A stretch of 64,000 nt of DNA from Exiguobacterium aurantiacum (GCF_024362205.1 NZ_CP101462.1:772501-836500), one strand, 5' to 3'; positions 44,765 to 53,899 are shown, counted from the stretch's first letter. Made by a program: numbers and translations. The notes: generated from the letters alone by a model not told the origin.

Positions 44765-45669
44765 ATCTATTCGAGTTTGAAAGATATGTATCACGGCGAA
44801 TCGAGGACCGTGGCTACGGTTATTATATGAATGGGAACCTCAAATTAGTGTCACAAACTCGAAATACGTACTGGTTTGATGTATATGGCAGTAGCGTTTA
44901 TCGAGTGGAGGTTACATGTGCGAACGAGTGGATGATTCAATCGTCATGCGATTGCCCCTATAATCAAGGAACGTGTAAACATGAGGTCGCAGCTTATTAT
45001 TGGTTACGTGATCGGCTGACGTCAGGGGCACCGTTTGATTTAGCAAAAGAACTCGGTAAGTTGAAGAAAGCCGATCTTATCGATGTGATTGTAAAGCTAG
45101 CGCATGACCCGGATATTCACCATCGTTTGGCACACGACCTCGGACCGCCATCAAGCAATCCAGAAACATTCGTTCAAGTCTGTGAGCGAGAAATTGCCGA
45201 AAAATTTTCAAGCGGCACGATTGATCAACAAGAAATGAAGACTTTGAAACGTTATCTGTTTCGTAAAATAGATGTGATTCAGTCAGATGAAAATCCTGTA
45301 TCACGCTTATTCAATAGTATTTCATTTCTTGATACAGTCACTCCGACAATCATGAGATGTGATACGTTTATCCATCTGTTGTTCGCTGTGCGAGACGAGA
45401 TCACTGATTTGATGGTGTCAGCCATTGAGGAAATCCCGAGGGCGGGACGAGATATGGTTCTTCAACGTTTCATTTTGATGTGGTATGAACTGCATCTAGC
45501 TGTGTACAATGACGTTCATGTTCAACTGTTGAAAGTGATTGTCCCTATGTATGAGGGGGATAAGACTTTTCTCATCGACCAAATCGATCGGTTCAGAAAC
45601 ACACACGCCGAGGCTAGTGATTTGGAGCACCTAGACGAGTTCACGAAAGTGTTAACAGAAGAAAGTTGA
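44761..45669 (+). CDS. SWIM zinc-finger protein
   Basis: 302 residues. The SWIM motif CxCx6CxH is complete: C63, C65, C72 and H74 in SCDCPYNQGTCKHEVA. N-terminal FERYVSRRIEDRGYGYY is typical of bacterial SWIM proteins that sit beside SNF2 helicases, but none is in the window. The C-terminal 200 residues are helical without motif. Predicted to bind DNA or protein. Overlaps the upstream gene by ATGA. Slightly more AT-rich than its neighbours. Confidence 0.85.
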   Translation: MNLFEFERYVSRRIEDRGYGYYMNGNLKLVSQTRNTYWFDVYGSSVYRVEVTCANEWMIQSSCDCPYNQGTCKHEVAAYYWLRDRLTSGAPFDLAKELGKLKKADLIDVIVKLAHDPDIHHRLAHDLGPPSSNPETFVQVCEREIAEKFSSGTIDQQEMKTLKRYLFRKIDVIQSDENPVSRLFNSISFLDTVTPTIMRCDTFIHLLFAVRDEITDLMVSAIEEIPRAGRDMVLQRFILMWYELHLAVYNDVHVQLLKVIVPMYEGDKTFLIDQIDRFRNTHAEASDLEHLDEFTKVLTEES

Positions 45670-45747
45670 TAAGATGATAATCAAGTATGGAAACAGGGAA
45701 CAGATTCATGTAGAGGTCACCCAGTCTTGGAGAGAGAAGGGACAAAC

Positions 45748-46218
45748 ATGAAAATCCTCATCATCTTTGACTCGATGTACGGGTGTACGGAAAAAGTTGC
45801 GCATGCCATCAAGGACGGGTTAAGCGACTTGCACCAAGTTGAAATCATGCAAATCAGCCATGTCGGATACGGCGACCTCGCCAATCTCGATTTGTTCGTC
45901 GTCGGCTCTCCGACGCATGGCGGACGCGAGACCGAGGACGTGAAGACGTTTCTCGACGGCTTGTCGGACCATGCGCTTCGCGGCACCCGAGCTGCAGCGT
46001 TCGATACGAGTATGGCCGAAGAGGACCAAGGCTTTTTCGTCGGAAAGATCGTCAAATGGTTCGGTCACGCGTCGACCCGAATCGAACGATTGTTGCTGGA
46101 CAAAGGAGCGGAACCGGTGCTGAAAGAATCGTTCCTCGTCCTCGACAAGGAAGGGCCGCTCAAAGACGGAGAGCTCGAGCGGGCGACCGAATGGGGCCGT
46201 CACTTGATGGACAAATAA
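45748..46218 (+). CDS. Flavodoxin family protein
   Basis: 156 residues. FMN phosphate loop FDSMYGCTEKVA (about 7-18) and the isoalloxazine loop region VVGSPTHGGRE (about 52-62) identify a flavodoxin. A short-chain electron carrier. Start at 45748 follows gagagaaggg; an in-frame ATG at 45727 has weaker signal. The partner reductase is unknown. Confidence 0.87.
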   Translation: MKILIIFDSMYGCTEKVAHAIKDGLSDLHQVEIMQISHVGYGDLANLDLFVVGSPTHGGRETEDVKTFLDGLSDHALRGTRAAAFDTSMAEEDQGFFVGKIVKWFGHASTRIERLLLDKGAEPVLKESFLVLDKEGPLKDGELERATEWGRHLMDK

Positions 46219-46325
46219 TCTGGCGTGTTCCTTATGGGACGCGTCTTTTTTGGTGCGGATTTGACCGAAGCGCAGTCAAAACGGGTAAATACAACTGTAG
46301 CTCTTTTGCATGGAACGGAGGGAGA

Positions 46326-46730
46326 ATGATGAAAAAATGGGAACGTGACGTCCTCATCGGTTGGATTGTCGTCTTGTTGGTGCTCGTCGCGCACTATCTC
46401 ATCACGGTGTCGCTCGGCAACACGTATTTTGCCGAATCAACGTTGAATCGGATGCTTTGGTTCAGTAGTTTCCCGGCCTTTTTAGTCGCTTTTCTCGCAG
46501 CTCTCTTCCAAAAAACGAACACACTCACGCTGGCGGTCCGTCGTGGTGTCATCTGGACGGCCGAGCTCCTTGTCGCCTTCGCCGTCGTCGCCTGGTTCTT
46601 CCGGGCATTCAACGCGTTGTTCGAGAGCCCGGGCGCGTATTGGTTGTTCGGGGCCGTCCTGCTCGCCCCGCTCGTCTACTTGCTTGAGTTCCGCCGTCAA
46701 AATCGAGGTACGAAGGCCGGGGCCCACTAA
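46326..46730 (+). CDS. Small four-helix membrane protein
   Basis: 134 residues with four hydrophobic helices (about 10-30, 45-62, 73-95, 105-122) and basic ends. Ribosome site cggaggga is followed by two adjacent ATG codons (46326 and 46329); either may be used. No known family. Followed by a terminator. Confidence 0.7.
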   Translation: MMKKWERDVLIGWIVVLLVLVAHYLITVSLGNTYFAESTLNRMLWFSSFPAFLVAFLAALFQKTNTLTLAVRRGVIWTAELLVAFAVVAWFFRAFNALFESPGAYWLFGAVLLAPLVYLLEFRRQNRGTKAGAH

Positions 46731-46736
46731 GTCCAA

Positions 46737-46763
46737 AAAACGTCTCCGCGAGGGGGCGTTTTT
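46737..46763 (+). terminator. Terminator after the four-helix protein gene
   Basis: AACG-CTC / G-GGCGTT arms containing G-T pairs, loop CGCGA, then a T run. Confidence 0.65.
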
Positions 46764-46817
46764 AGTCTGGGCTGTAATGGGAATGGGATACAGAAGACAA
46801 GAATGGAGGGAGTCACT

Positions 46818-47930
46818 ATGAGTCAGTATTTTTCATCATCATACGAAGAGTCACGCGAGAAGTTTCTCGCCTTGCTCGATCACGTCAAAACCTACTATCC
46901 GACCGCCCGCGTGATGTCTCACTCGATCGGCGAGGACACGATCGATTTGATTATCGGCGAACCGGCGGGGTCACGCGAGGCGATGCTCCTCATGACAATC
47001 GGTGAGCACGGCATCGAAGGATACGCCGGTGCCGCCGTGACGCACCAGTTCGTCGAGACTCAACTTCCGCAACTACGGCATGAATCAACTGGCATCTGTC
47101 TGATTCATGCCGTCAATCCGTGGGGGATGAAACATTTCCGCCGTGTCAATGAACATAACGTCGACTTGAACCGGAACTATGTCATCGACCGGGAGACGCT
47201 CCCGCGTAACGTCAATAAAGAATACGAGGTCATGCGGCACTTGTTCGTCCCGGACGGCGTCATCGACGATTATCATGAGGCACGTGAACATATCTATTCG
47301 TTCCTCGGATCGGGCATCAAACTCGACGGGTTTGACGCGATGACCGAGGCGAAAGGGATGGGCCAGTACCAGTTCCCGAAAGGCGTCTATTACGGTGGCG
47401 AGTCAGATGAACCGTCCGCCATCTTCTTGAAGGAGATTCAACACGATCTGCTCGACCGCTACGACCGGATCGTCCACATGGACTGGCACACGGCGCTCGG
47501 TCCGACGAACGAAGTGACGATGGTCGTCAGCGAGCGTGACGGGCGTGACGTAGACGAACTGAAGCGGACGTACGGATTGAAGAACATCCAGACGTACGAC
47601 CCGACGGATGTCCTCGGGGACTCGACGAACCATTTCTACTACGTACGGGATACGCACCATCCGGACAAGCGGCTCGTCTCGGCGCTGTTCGAATTCGGTA
47701 CGTTCGGGACGTCAACGAAGGCGACGATCCGCGAGTTCTTGACGATTATCCTCGAGAACCGGCTCTACTTTGAAGGGACGAAAGACCCGGAAGCCCGGAA
47801 CGGCATTCGTAAAGAATTCATGGCCATGTTCTACCCGGAAGACGAGTCGTGGCGGACGTCCGTGTTGCGCGAAGGCGCGGCGGCGATTGAGCTCGTCTTG
47901 AAAGCCGAATCGCTCTGGCGCGACAGTTGA
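46818..47930 (+). CDS. DUF2817 family M14-like metallopeptidase
   Basis: 370 residues. Zinc-ligand pattern of carboxypeptidase type: H64 and E67 in IGEHGIEGYAG, NEHNVDLNRNY with conserved Asn/Arg, a second histidine in MDWHTALG, and a catalytic-type glutamate in FEFGTFG. DUF2817 proteins are predicted M14 carboxypeptidases or deacylases; the substrate is not known. No signal peptide, so cytoplasmic. Start 46818 is 8 bases after ggaggg. Confidence 0.85.
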   Translation: MSQYFSSSYEESREKFLALLDHVKTYYPTARVMSHSIGEDTIDLIIGEPAGSREAMLLMTIGEHGIEGYAGAAVTHQFVETQLPQLRHESTGICLIHAVNPWGMKHFRRVNEHNVDLNRNYVIDRETLPRNVNKEYEVMRHLFVPDGVIDDYHEAREHIYSFLGSGIKLDGFDAMTEAKGMGQYQFPKGVYYGGESDEPSAIFLKEIQHDLLDRYDRIVHMDWHTALGPTNEVTMVVSERDGRDVDELKRTYGLKNIQTYDPTDVLGDSTNHFYYVRDTHHPDKRLVSALFEFGTFGTSTKATIREFLTIILENRLYFEGTKDPEARNGIRKEFMAMFYPEDESWRTSVLREGAAAIELVLKAESLWRDS

Positions 47931-48016
47931 TAGGTTTCTACTTCGGTCAAACGGGAAAAAGTGGGTTGTGGGCAAACACGCACGCCGCTCAACAATCCAA
48001 TTGGGGGTTTTGACTA

Positions 48017-48817
48017 ATGGGGAACTATATTACGGCACATGATGGAACGAGTATTTTTGTAGAGGACGTCGGGACAGGCGACGCCGTCGTCTTCTTGCAC
48101 GGCTGGCCGGCGAACAACAACATGTTCGAGTATCAAAAGAACGCGTTGCTCGAAGCGGGCTATCGCTATGTCGGGATCGACTATCGCGGTTACGGCAAGT
48201 CGGACGCACCGGCGACAGGTTATGACTATGCGACGATGGCGTCTGACGTACACATGGTCGTCAACGGGCTCGGCGTCAAAGACTTCACGCTCGTCGGTTT
48301 CTCGATGGGCGGGGCCATCGCCATTCGTTACGCCGTCGATTTCCCGGATGACGGATTGAAAAAGCTCGTCCTGTCAGGTGCCGCGGCACCGGTGTTCACG
48401 CAACGTCCGGACTATCCATACGGGATGACGCAAGCCGAGGTCGATGCGTTGATCGAGGACACGAAAAAAGATCGGCCGAAGATGCTCGAAGGGTTCGGTG
48501 AGATTTTCTTCGAGAAAGAACATTCGAAACCGATGCAAAACTGGTTCCATCATCTGTCACTCGTCGCCTCGAGCCACGGGACGATCGCCTCGGCGAAAGC
48601 GCTCCGTGACGAAGACCTTCGGGAGGACCTGCCGAACGTGAACGTCGAGACGCTCATCATTCACGGCGTACACGACAAGATCTGTCCGTTCGAGTTCGCG
48701 CTCGAGATGGAAAAAGGTATCCCGAACGCCCGCATCGAGCGGTTCGAGGAGAGCGGACACGGTACCGTCCTCGATGAGATGGACAAGTTCAACAAGACGT
48801 TGCTCGGATTTATCTGA
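48017..48817 (+). CDS. Alpha/beta hydrolase
   Basis: 266 residues. Oxyanion region HGWP (28-31), nucleophile elbow GFSMGG with S96, an acidic residue in HGVHDKICP and a histidine in ESGHGTV near 248 form the triad. Closest in look to haloperoxidase/esterase-type hydrolases. Ribosome site ttggggg is weak-to-moderate. Substrate unknown. Confidence 0.87.
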   Translation: MGNYITAHDGTSIFVEDVGTGDAVVFLHGWPANNNMFEYQKNALLEAGYRYVGIDYRGYGKSDAPATGYDYATMASDVHMVVNGLGVKDFTLVGFSMGGAIAIRYAVDFPDDGLKKLVLSGAAAPVFTQRPDYPYGMTQAEVDALIEDTKKDRPKMLEGFGEIFFEKEHSKPMQNWFHHLSLVASSHGTIASAKALRDEDLREDLPNVNVETLIIHGVHDKICPFEFALEMEKGIPNARIERFEESGHGTVLDEMDKFNKTLLGFI

Positions 48818-48826
48818 GTCGGTGTA

Positions 48827-48854
48827 AAGCCTAGGGACATTCCTAGGCTTTTTC
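48827..48854 (+). terminator. Terminator after the hydrolase
   Basis: AAGCCTAGG / CCTAGGCTT perfect 9-bp stem with loop GACATT and a T run. Confidence 0.9.
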
Positions 48855-49222
48855 TTATGGCCAGCCGAAGCACGTTTGTTAGTATTTTTGCGGCTAGAAT
48901 GACTTCTTCTCGGGTATAGCTAAAATGAGGCACTATGTTCGAGTTGAGATTGAACGAATTTTCTATATGTCGAGGTTTTGACATAGAGATGTTGGTGTTC
49001 GTCACACGGTCAAGGATGGCTATGGAAAAGCCGCTCGGGACCGTGCCTGTTTTTGTGTTCACACGCGATTCGAACAGCCTGTCTGGAAACGCTTCACATG
49101 AATAATGAAATGAGCCGCCTTTTGCTAGAATGGATGATATTTAGATGGTCAATTTGTGCTGACTAGACTCTAATACATGGTACAATGGAGAGGTGGATTT
49201 TTAGATTGAGGAGAGATTGGAC
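48855..49222. other. Intergenic region with promoter of the CBS gene
   Basis: No supported gene. On the minus strand, 49062 down to about 48840 reads protein-like (MNTKTGTVPSGFSIAILD..., VILAAKILTNVLRLAIRKS) but has no ribosome site and runs into the hydrolase terminator, so it may be a decayed gene. An extended -10 TGGTACAAT at 49178-49186 is the probable promoter of the gene at 49223. Confidence 0.45.
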
Positions 49223-49651
49223 ATGAATATCGCTTTCTTTTTATATCCGAAAGAAGACGTCAAATATTTAGACCCTGAATCGACGGTGCGCCAAGCGCTT
49301 GAGAAGATGAAGCATCATCGCTTCACCTCGGTGCCGCTCGTATCCGAGAACGGCTTCTACGCCGGGACGATGACGGAAGGGGATTTACTCTGGGCACTCG
49401 CCGAACAGCTTCGCGGGGAAGAAGACTACGAGAAAGTGCTCCGGACACGTTTGAAAGACATCAAGCAACGCGTACGGTATAAGCCGGTCGCCATCACGGC
49501 TCAAATCGAGGAGCTCGTCGATGCGATCACGGATCAAAACTTCGTGCCGGTCGTCGATGACGGCAAGTACTTCATCGGGATCATCCGACGCCGCGACATC
49601 ATCGAGTACTACTCGACGAAGTTGCAACAGCTCGAGAATAAAGTGAACTAA
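49223..49651 (+). CDS. Tandem CBS-domain protein
   Basis: 142 residues made of two CBS domains (about 10-65 and 75-135): STVRQALEKMKHHRFTSVPLVSENG and ITAQIEELVDAITDQNFVPVVDDGKY. CBS pairs bind adenine nucleotides, including c-di-AMP in some stand-alone Firmicute proteins such as CbpB/DarB, and report energy state. The ending RRRDIIEYYS also fits that group. Start ATG 49223 is 8 bases after gaggaga. Confidence 0.88.
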   Translation: MNIAFFLYPKEDVKYLDPESTVRQALEKMKHHRFTSVPLVSENGFYAGTMTEGDLLWALAEQLRGEEDYEKVLRTRLKDIKQRVRYKPVAITAQIEELVDAITDQNFVPVVDDGKYFIGIIRRRDIIEYYSTKLQQLENKVN

Positions 49652-49655
49652 GCAC

Positions 49656-49687
49656 GAAAGCCAAGTCATTCGCTGACTTGGCTTTCA
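49656..49687 (+). terminator. Terminator after the CBS gene
   Basis: GAAAGCCAAGTCA / TGACTTGGCTTTC stem with a five-base loop. Confidence 0.9.
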
Positions 49688-49722
49688 GATTGTATACGTG
49701 AAAACAGAAAGGGGAACTGAAC

Positions 49723-50118
49723 ATGATTGAAGAGGGAACGTTTGTGATTGAGTCGGTCTCACCAAATGAACGTTACGTCTGTGTGTTTGAGGATGATGGG
49801 GAGACGGGATACATTTATTTTTGTCCGCTGAATTCTTCAGGAGATATGGAAGGTGTCGCGGACTCGCTCTGGATTTACGACCAAATCGCACCGCCGATTG
49901 AAGCGTGTGAAGAAGTCGGGTTTGCCTGGGACGACCGTTCGTCAAAAGTTGCCTTCATCGTGGACGGAGAATGTTGGGGCATGTTGGACCTGAACACGAA
50001 ACGGAAACTCACCGCACCGCGTGAGCACAATGCTATCGTCTCACTCCCGATGGAACTATGGGAAGTGGGTATTCCGGCATCAGAGGGTGAGCCTGTGCAG
50101 ATGAGCGTTGAGAGCTGA
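49723..50118 (+). CDS. Hypothetical protein, possibly DUF2251
   Basis: 131 residues, soluble, acidic, beta-rich: MIEEGTFVIESVSPNERYVC, DDGETGYIYFC, SLWIYDQIAPP and AWDDRSSKVAFIVDGECWGM. The pattern reminds me of DUF2251 proteins, unverified. Its stop overlaps the start of a tiny membrane protein (TGATG). Ribosome site aaagggg. Confidence 0.7.
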   Translation: MIEEGTFVIESVSPNERYVCVFEDDGETGYIYFCPLNSSGDMEGVADSLWIYDQIAPPIEACEEVGFAWDDRSSKVAFIVDGECWGMLDLNTKRKLTAPREHNAIVSLPMELWEVGIPASEGEPVQMSVES

Positions 50119-50297
50119 TGTTCATGAAAAACTTAGTGAAATATACGGTCGTTATCGCCTTGGCCATCGCGCTCTTATACGGCTACAATACGTTTATTCC
50201 GAAAAACCTCACGACATTTATCATCGGCCTCCCGGTATACGTCGGAATCATTCTATGGATCGCTAATCTATTTGAGACGAAACAAGTAATGACTTAA
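50118..50297 (+). CDS. 59-aa two-helix membrane protein
   Basis: Begins MFMKNLVKYTVVIALAIALL, turns at NTFIPKN and has a second hydrophobic stretch FIIGLPVYVGIILWIANLF. It is coupled to the upstream gene by the TGATG overlap; the second ATG at 50124 is an alternative start. Function unknown. Confidence 0.65.
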   Translation: MFMKNLVKYTVVIALAIALLYGYNTFIPKNLTTFIIGLPVYVGIILWIANLFETKQVMT

Positions 50298-50420
50298 TTT
50301 TGATACACATACAAGTGTGTTTAGAGAATGTTTAGCGACATCTAAGGCTGGCGTCGAAGTAGGCGATACTGTCGGGAACAACAAAAGAGACGAAAAACAG
50401 ATGCTTGTATGATTTCCTCC

Positions 50421-51623
50421 TTAGTTCGCTTCCAAACGACGTGAGACGGCGGTCAAGATGACAGCGATGATGACCATGATGCCACCGACCCAAGGCGTAT
50501 GCACGAGACCAATCGAGTCCACGACGATTCCGCCGATGGTCGCACCGAGCGCGATACCGATATTGAAGGCGGCGATGTTGAGCGCCGACGCGACATCGAC
50601 CGCGGCCGGTACATACTTCTCTGCCAACTGCACGATATACAGTTGAAGGCCAGGTACGTTCATGAAGGCGAGCAGTCCCATCAAGACGATGGCGATGAGT
50701 CCCGCGACTTTGAACGGGATCATGAACGACATGACGATCATGACAGCAGCGTGGACGATGAACATATAGAACAACGCCTTGGCCGGATCTTCATTGGCGA
50801 ATTTTCCGCCTGCCCAGTTGCCGATGGCGACGGCGATTCCGTAGACGAGTAGGACGATACTGATCAAGCTCGGACTGATGTTCGTTACATCCTGCATGAT
50901 TGGCGTCAAGTACGTGAAGGCGACGAACGTTCCGCCGTAACCTAGTGCGGTGATCAAGAAGCCGAGCATGATTCGGCCGTTCGTGAGCACTTTCTTCATA
51001 TCGGAGAACTTCGCTGGCGGCGATTGTTTCAAATCTTTCGGAATCAAGAAGAAGCTGGCGATAATCGATACAATCCCGAGTGCTGCGACGGCGAAGAACG
51101 TGGCCCGCCATCCGAACGCTTGACCGATGAACGTGCCGAGCGGGACGCCGGTCACGGTCGCGACCGTCAAGCCGGTAAACATGAGGGCAATCGCACTCGC
51201 TTTTTTATGTGGTGGGACGAGCTGTACGGCAATCGTCGCCCCGATGGAGAAGAAGACACCGTGTGCGAAAGCGGTGATGAACCGGGCGGCAATCAACAGT
51301 TCAAAGCTGGTCGACAGGGCAGAGACCAAGTTTCCGCCGATAAAGACGACCATGAGTGCCATGAGCAACGTCTTGCGATTCATCCGGTTCGTGAGCGCCG
51401 TCAAGATCGGTGCGCCGACGGCGACGCCGATGGCATAACCGGAGATGATGAGTCCGGCGAGCGTGATGCCGATGTTCAAGTCGCTGGCGATGGATGCGAG
51501 CAGGCCGACCGGGACGAACTCGGTCGTCCCGATGCCAAAGGCGCTGATGGCGAGGGCGAGCAAGGCCAGCCCTCCATTTTTCGGTGCCTGTTCGTCGACA
51601 GGCTGTGTGTACGGTTGATTCAT
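50421..51623 (-). CDS. MFS transporter, DHA1 (AraJ/YdhP-like)
   Basis: 400 residues, 12 predicted helices. FGIGTTEFVPVGLL at about 29-42 and GYAIGVAVGAPILTAL near 62 are typical of the AraJ/YdhP/Chl-type drug-H+ antiporter branch. Ribosome site aggaggaac. It is divergent from the HxlR regulator, which suggests control by it, for example in response to a reactive or electrophilic compound. Substrate unknown. Confidence 0.9.
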   Translation of the reverse strand: MNQPYTQPVDEQAPKNGGLALLALAISAFGIGTTEFVPVGLLASIASDLNIGITLAGLIISGYAIGVAVGAPILTALTNRMNRKTLLMALMVVFIGGNLVSALSTSFELLIAARFITAFAHGVFFSIGATIAVQLVPPHKKASAIALMFTGLTVATVTGVPLGTFIGQAFGWRATFFAVAALGIVSIIASFFLIPKDLKQSPPAKFSDMKKVLTNGRIMLGFLITALGYGGTFVAFTYLTPIMQDVTNISPSLISIVLLVYGIAVAIGNWAGGKFANEDPAKALFYMFIVHAAVMIVMSFMIPFKVAGLIAIVLMGLLAFMNVPGLQLYIVQLAEKYVPAAVDVASALNIAAFNIGIALGATIGGIVVDSIGLVHTPWVGGIMVIIAVILTAVSRRLEAN

Positions 51624-51815
51624 GAGTAGTTCCTCCTAAAGTTGGGTTGGGAAGACGAGGTCCCTTCGTCTCGAAGTAGCTCGAGCATCTCAATCTTCTT
51701 TATTATCCAGTACGGTCGAAAAAGACCCTTACTGTCTCAAAAAGCAGTTACAGGTGAGATGAGCTTGTATTACTGAGCTACAGTTGCTATCATAAGTCCA
51801 TCGAATTTAATTGGG

Positions 51816-51854
51816 AAGTACGCACTTTCAAGTACGATAGGCACCGAAAAGTAC
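51816..51854. promoter_or_regulatory. Three AAGTAC repeats, candidate HxlR sites
   Basis: AAGTAC at 51816, 51830 and 51849 just upstream of the regulator gene in the divergent spacer. GTAC-type half sites are known for several HxlR-family regulators. Spacing is uneven (14 and 19 bases), so only suggestive. Confidence 0.4.
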
Positions 51855-51882
51855 CTATCCCGGTCCATAAGGAGGAACCATC

Positions 51883-52209
51883 ATGCCATACAACATCCCG
51901 GTCGAGGCGACGCTCGACGTCATCGGCGGCAAGTGGAAAGTCGTCATCATGTGTCATTTGATCAAAGGGGAACGTCGGACGAGCGAGTTGAAAAAACTCA
52001 TGCCGAATATCACGCAAAAAATGCTCACGCAACAGTTGCGCGAGCTCGAGGCGGACGGTGTCATCATCCGCACGGTGTATGAACAAGTCCCGCCAAAAGT
52101 CGTCTATTCCCTGTCCGACTACGGCTGGTCGCTCCAACCGATTTTGGATGCGATGTGTGCCTGGGGAGAAGGGCATATTGAACAGACCGGGGAAGACGTC
52201 ATTTCCTAA
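51883..52209 (+). CDS. HxlR family transcriptional regulator
   Basis: 108 residues, a winged-helix protein: DVIGGKWKVVIMCHLIKGERRTSELKKLMP then ITQKMLTQQLRELEADGVI and VVYSLSDYGWSL. One cysteine early (C24, in IMCHL) and one late (about C90) could serve thiol sensing as in HypR/YodB, but neither sits at the N-terminal position used there. Probably represses the divergent MFS gene. Ribosome site aaggagga. Confidence 0.92.
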   Translation: MPYNIPVEATLDVIGGKWKVVIMCHLIKGERRTSELKKLMPNITQKMLTQQLRELEADGVIIRTVYEQVPPKVVYSLSDYGWSLQPILDAMCAWGEGHIEQTGEDVIS

Positions 52210-52213
52210 ATCA

Positions 52214-52256
52214 GAAAAGACAGTGGCTCTTCAATGAGAGAACCGCTGTCTTTTTA
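52214..52256. terminator. Bidirectional terminator between hxlR-type gene and sugar symporter
   Basis: AAAGACAG-GG / CC-CTGTCTTT arms with inner TCT/AGA pairing, T run on one side, A run on the other; the genes are convergent. Confidence 0.8.
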
Positions 52257-52259
52257 TCG

Positions 52260-53678
52260 TTATGAGGCGGATACGTCTTTTGAGACAGCTTGCTTGTCAC
52301 TCCATAACGTCTCCATCTCTTCGAGTGTTTTGCCTTTCGTCTCCGGTACGAGCTTCCAGACGAACAAGGCGGACAATACGCTCATCACCCCGTAAAATCC
52401 GTATGTCATCGTACCACTAAATTCCATCATCATCGGATAGGTCGATGAAATGAAGTAGTTGGCTGTCCATTGAGCGGCGACGGCGATCGCGACCGCTTGC
52501 CCTCGGATTTTATTTGGGAAGATCTCCGAAATGAGTACCCAACAAATCGGTCCCCACGACATCATGAATGAGGCTGTGTAAATGATGATGAAGATGAGTG
52601 TACCGATTCCGATTGCATTCGTGTAGGCCATCGAAGCGACACCGAACATCCCGATTGCCATTCCGACAGAACCGATGATGAGCAGCGGTTTTCGACCGAC
52701 TTTATCGACAAACAAGATAGCGACAATGGTGAAGACGACGTTGACGAGTCCCATGACGACAGTCTGCATCATAGAGGCATCTTTAGCGGCACCCATGCTT
52801 TCAAAGATTCGTGGGGCATAGTATAACGCGACGTTGATCCCGACGAATTGTTGGAACACCGACAAGAGAATCCCGATGGTGATGACCAGTTTTCCGTAAG
52901 TAAACAGCTTCGCCGAAGAATGACTGACCGACGACTTGATGTCTTGCATAATCGCTTCGGCACGTTCTTTACCATTGATTCGACTGAGGATGTGGAGTGC
53001 TTTTTCTTCCTCGCCTTGCAGCGCCAAGTACCGTGGTGTTTCCGGGACAATCAATAAGAGCGAACCGAAAAGGAGGGCCGGAATGGCTTCAGAGGCGAAC
53101 ATATAGCGCCAACCGATGTCATCGATCCAGGCGACCGTTTGTCCACTTGTAATCGACCAGTTGACGAAGTAGACGACGAGCATCCCGAGGATGATGGCGA
53201 ATTGGTTTAGCGAAACGAGCCGGCCTCGGATCGCGGCCGGTGCGACCTCACTGATATACATCGGCGTGATGGCCGAGGCAAGTCCGACACCGATCCCCCC
53301 GATGATGCGATACAAGTTGAACGTAAGTAGAAGGGCAATCGTCGGTTCGCCTTTTGTAAAGAAGAGGACTTCAGGATAAGCCGATCCCAATGCAGACAAG
53401 AAGAACAGGGTGGCCGCAAAAATCAAAGACTTCTTACGACCGAACCGACTTGCGAATATACCGGAGATGATCCCCCCGATAATACAGCCGATCAGCGCAG
53501 AAGAAGTCGTCGCCCCGTGTACGAGCGAACTTAAGTCTAGCCCGTCAATAAAGTACTTCTCCAATGATTTCTCCGCACCTGAGATGACGGCAGTATCATA
53601 ACCGAACAACAGGCCACCTAACGTTGCGACGAGTGTGATGGTCATGAGGTATAGCGTGTTCTGATTTTGTTTCATCAC
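52260..53678 (-). CDS. Xylose (pentose):H+ symporter, MFS sugar porter
   Basis: 472 residues, 12 helices, XylE/AraE family. Sugar-porter signatures: FGYDTAVISG (25-34), RFGRKKS, the loop-6 PETPRYL, QQFVGINVALYYAP, VDKVGRKPL and the end PETKGKTLEEME. A XylR-type operator sits at 53732-53758 upstream, next to xylR, so xylose is the likely substrate. It is apart from xylAB but under the same repressor. A near-consensus cre (53698-53711, one mismatch) lies between operator and start. Confidence 0.9.
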   Translation of the reverse strand: MMKQNQNTLYLMTITLVATLGGLLFGYDTAVISGAEKSLEKYFIDGLDLSSLVHGATTSSALIGCIIGGIISGIFASRFGRKKSLIFAATLFFLSALGSAYPEVLFFTKGEPTIALLLTFNLYRIIGGIGVGLASAITPMYISEVAPAAIRGRLVSLNQFAIILGMLVVYFVNWSITSGQTVAWIDDIGWRYMFASEAIPALLFGSLLLIVPETPRYLALQGEEEKALHILSRINGKERAEAIMQDIKSSVSHSSAKLFTYGKLVITIGILLSVFQQFVGINVALYYAPRIFESMGAAKDASMMQTVVMGLVNVVFTIVAILFVDKVGRKPLLIIGSVGMAIGMFGVASMAYTNAIGIGTLIFIIIYTASFMMSWGPICWVLISEIFPNKIRGQAVAIAVAAQWTANYFISSTYPMMMEFSGTMTYGFYGVMSVLSALFVWKLVPETKGKTLEEMETLWSDKQAVSKDVSAS

Positions 53679-53697
53679 GTTTTGCCCTCCTTAAAAT

Positions 53698-53711
53698 TGA
53701 TAACGCTTACA
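53698..53711 (-). promoter_or_regulatory. Candidate cre site before the sugar symporter
   Basis: TGATAACGCTTACA differs from TGWAARCGNTWNCA at one position. It is 20 bases from the symporter start codon. Confidence 0.5.
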
Positions 53712-53731
53712 ATAACGAGTAAAAAAAATAA

Positions 53732-53758
53732 GTTAGTTTGTTTGACGGATAAACTAAC
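53732..53758. promoter_or_regulatory. XylR operator upstream of the sugar symporter
   Basis: GTTAGTTTGTTTGAC half against AAACTAAC: a dyad matching the Bacillus xyl operator (TTAGTTTG...CAAACTAA type). It lies in the divergent spacer of the symporter and xylR, so it may also autoregulate xylR. Confidence 0.85.
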
Positions 53759-53899
53759 TATCCTTATCATACAAAATGAGCCCCGAATTCTCAACTATAT
53801 TTTTTTAGTTTTTGTATAATGAATATGAGGATAAAGGGAATGGGATGAAAGATAAACGATGGATAAGACATCACTTCGTATAAAGGGGAGACAAAGTAA

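Noticed and set aside
46056-46325. Long N-terminal extension of the four-helix membrane protein
   Set aside because: It overlaps the flavodoxin gene in another frame, and a clear ribosome site precedes the ATG at 46326.
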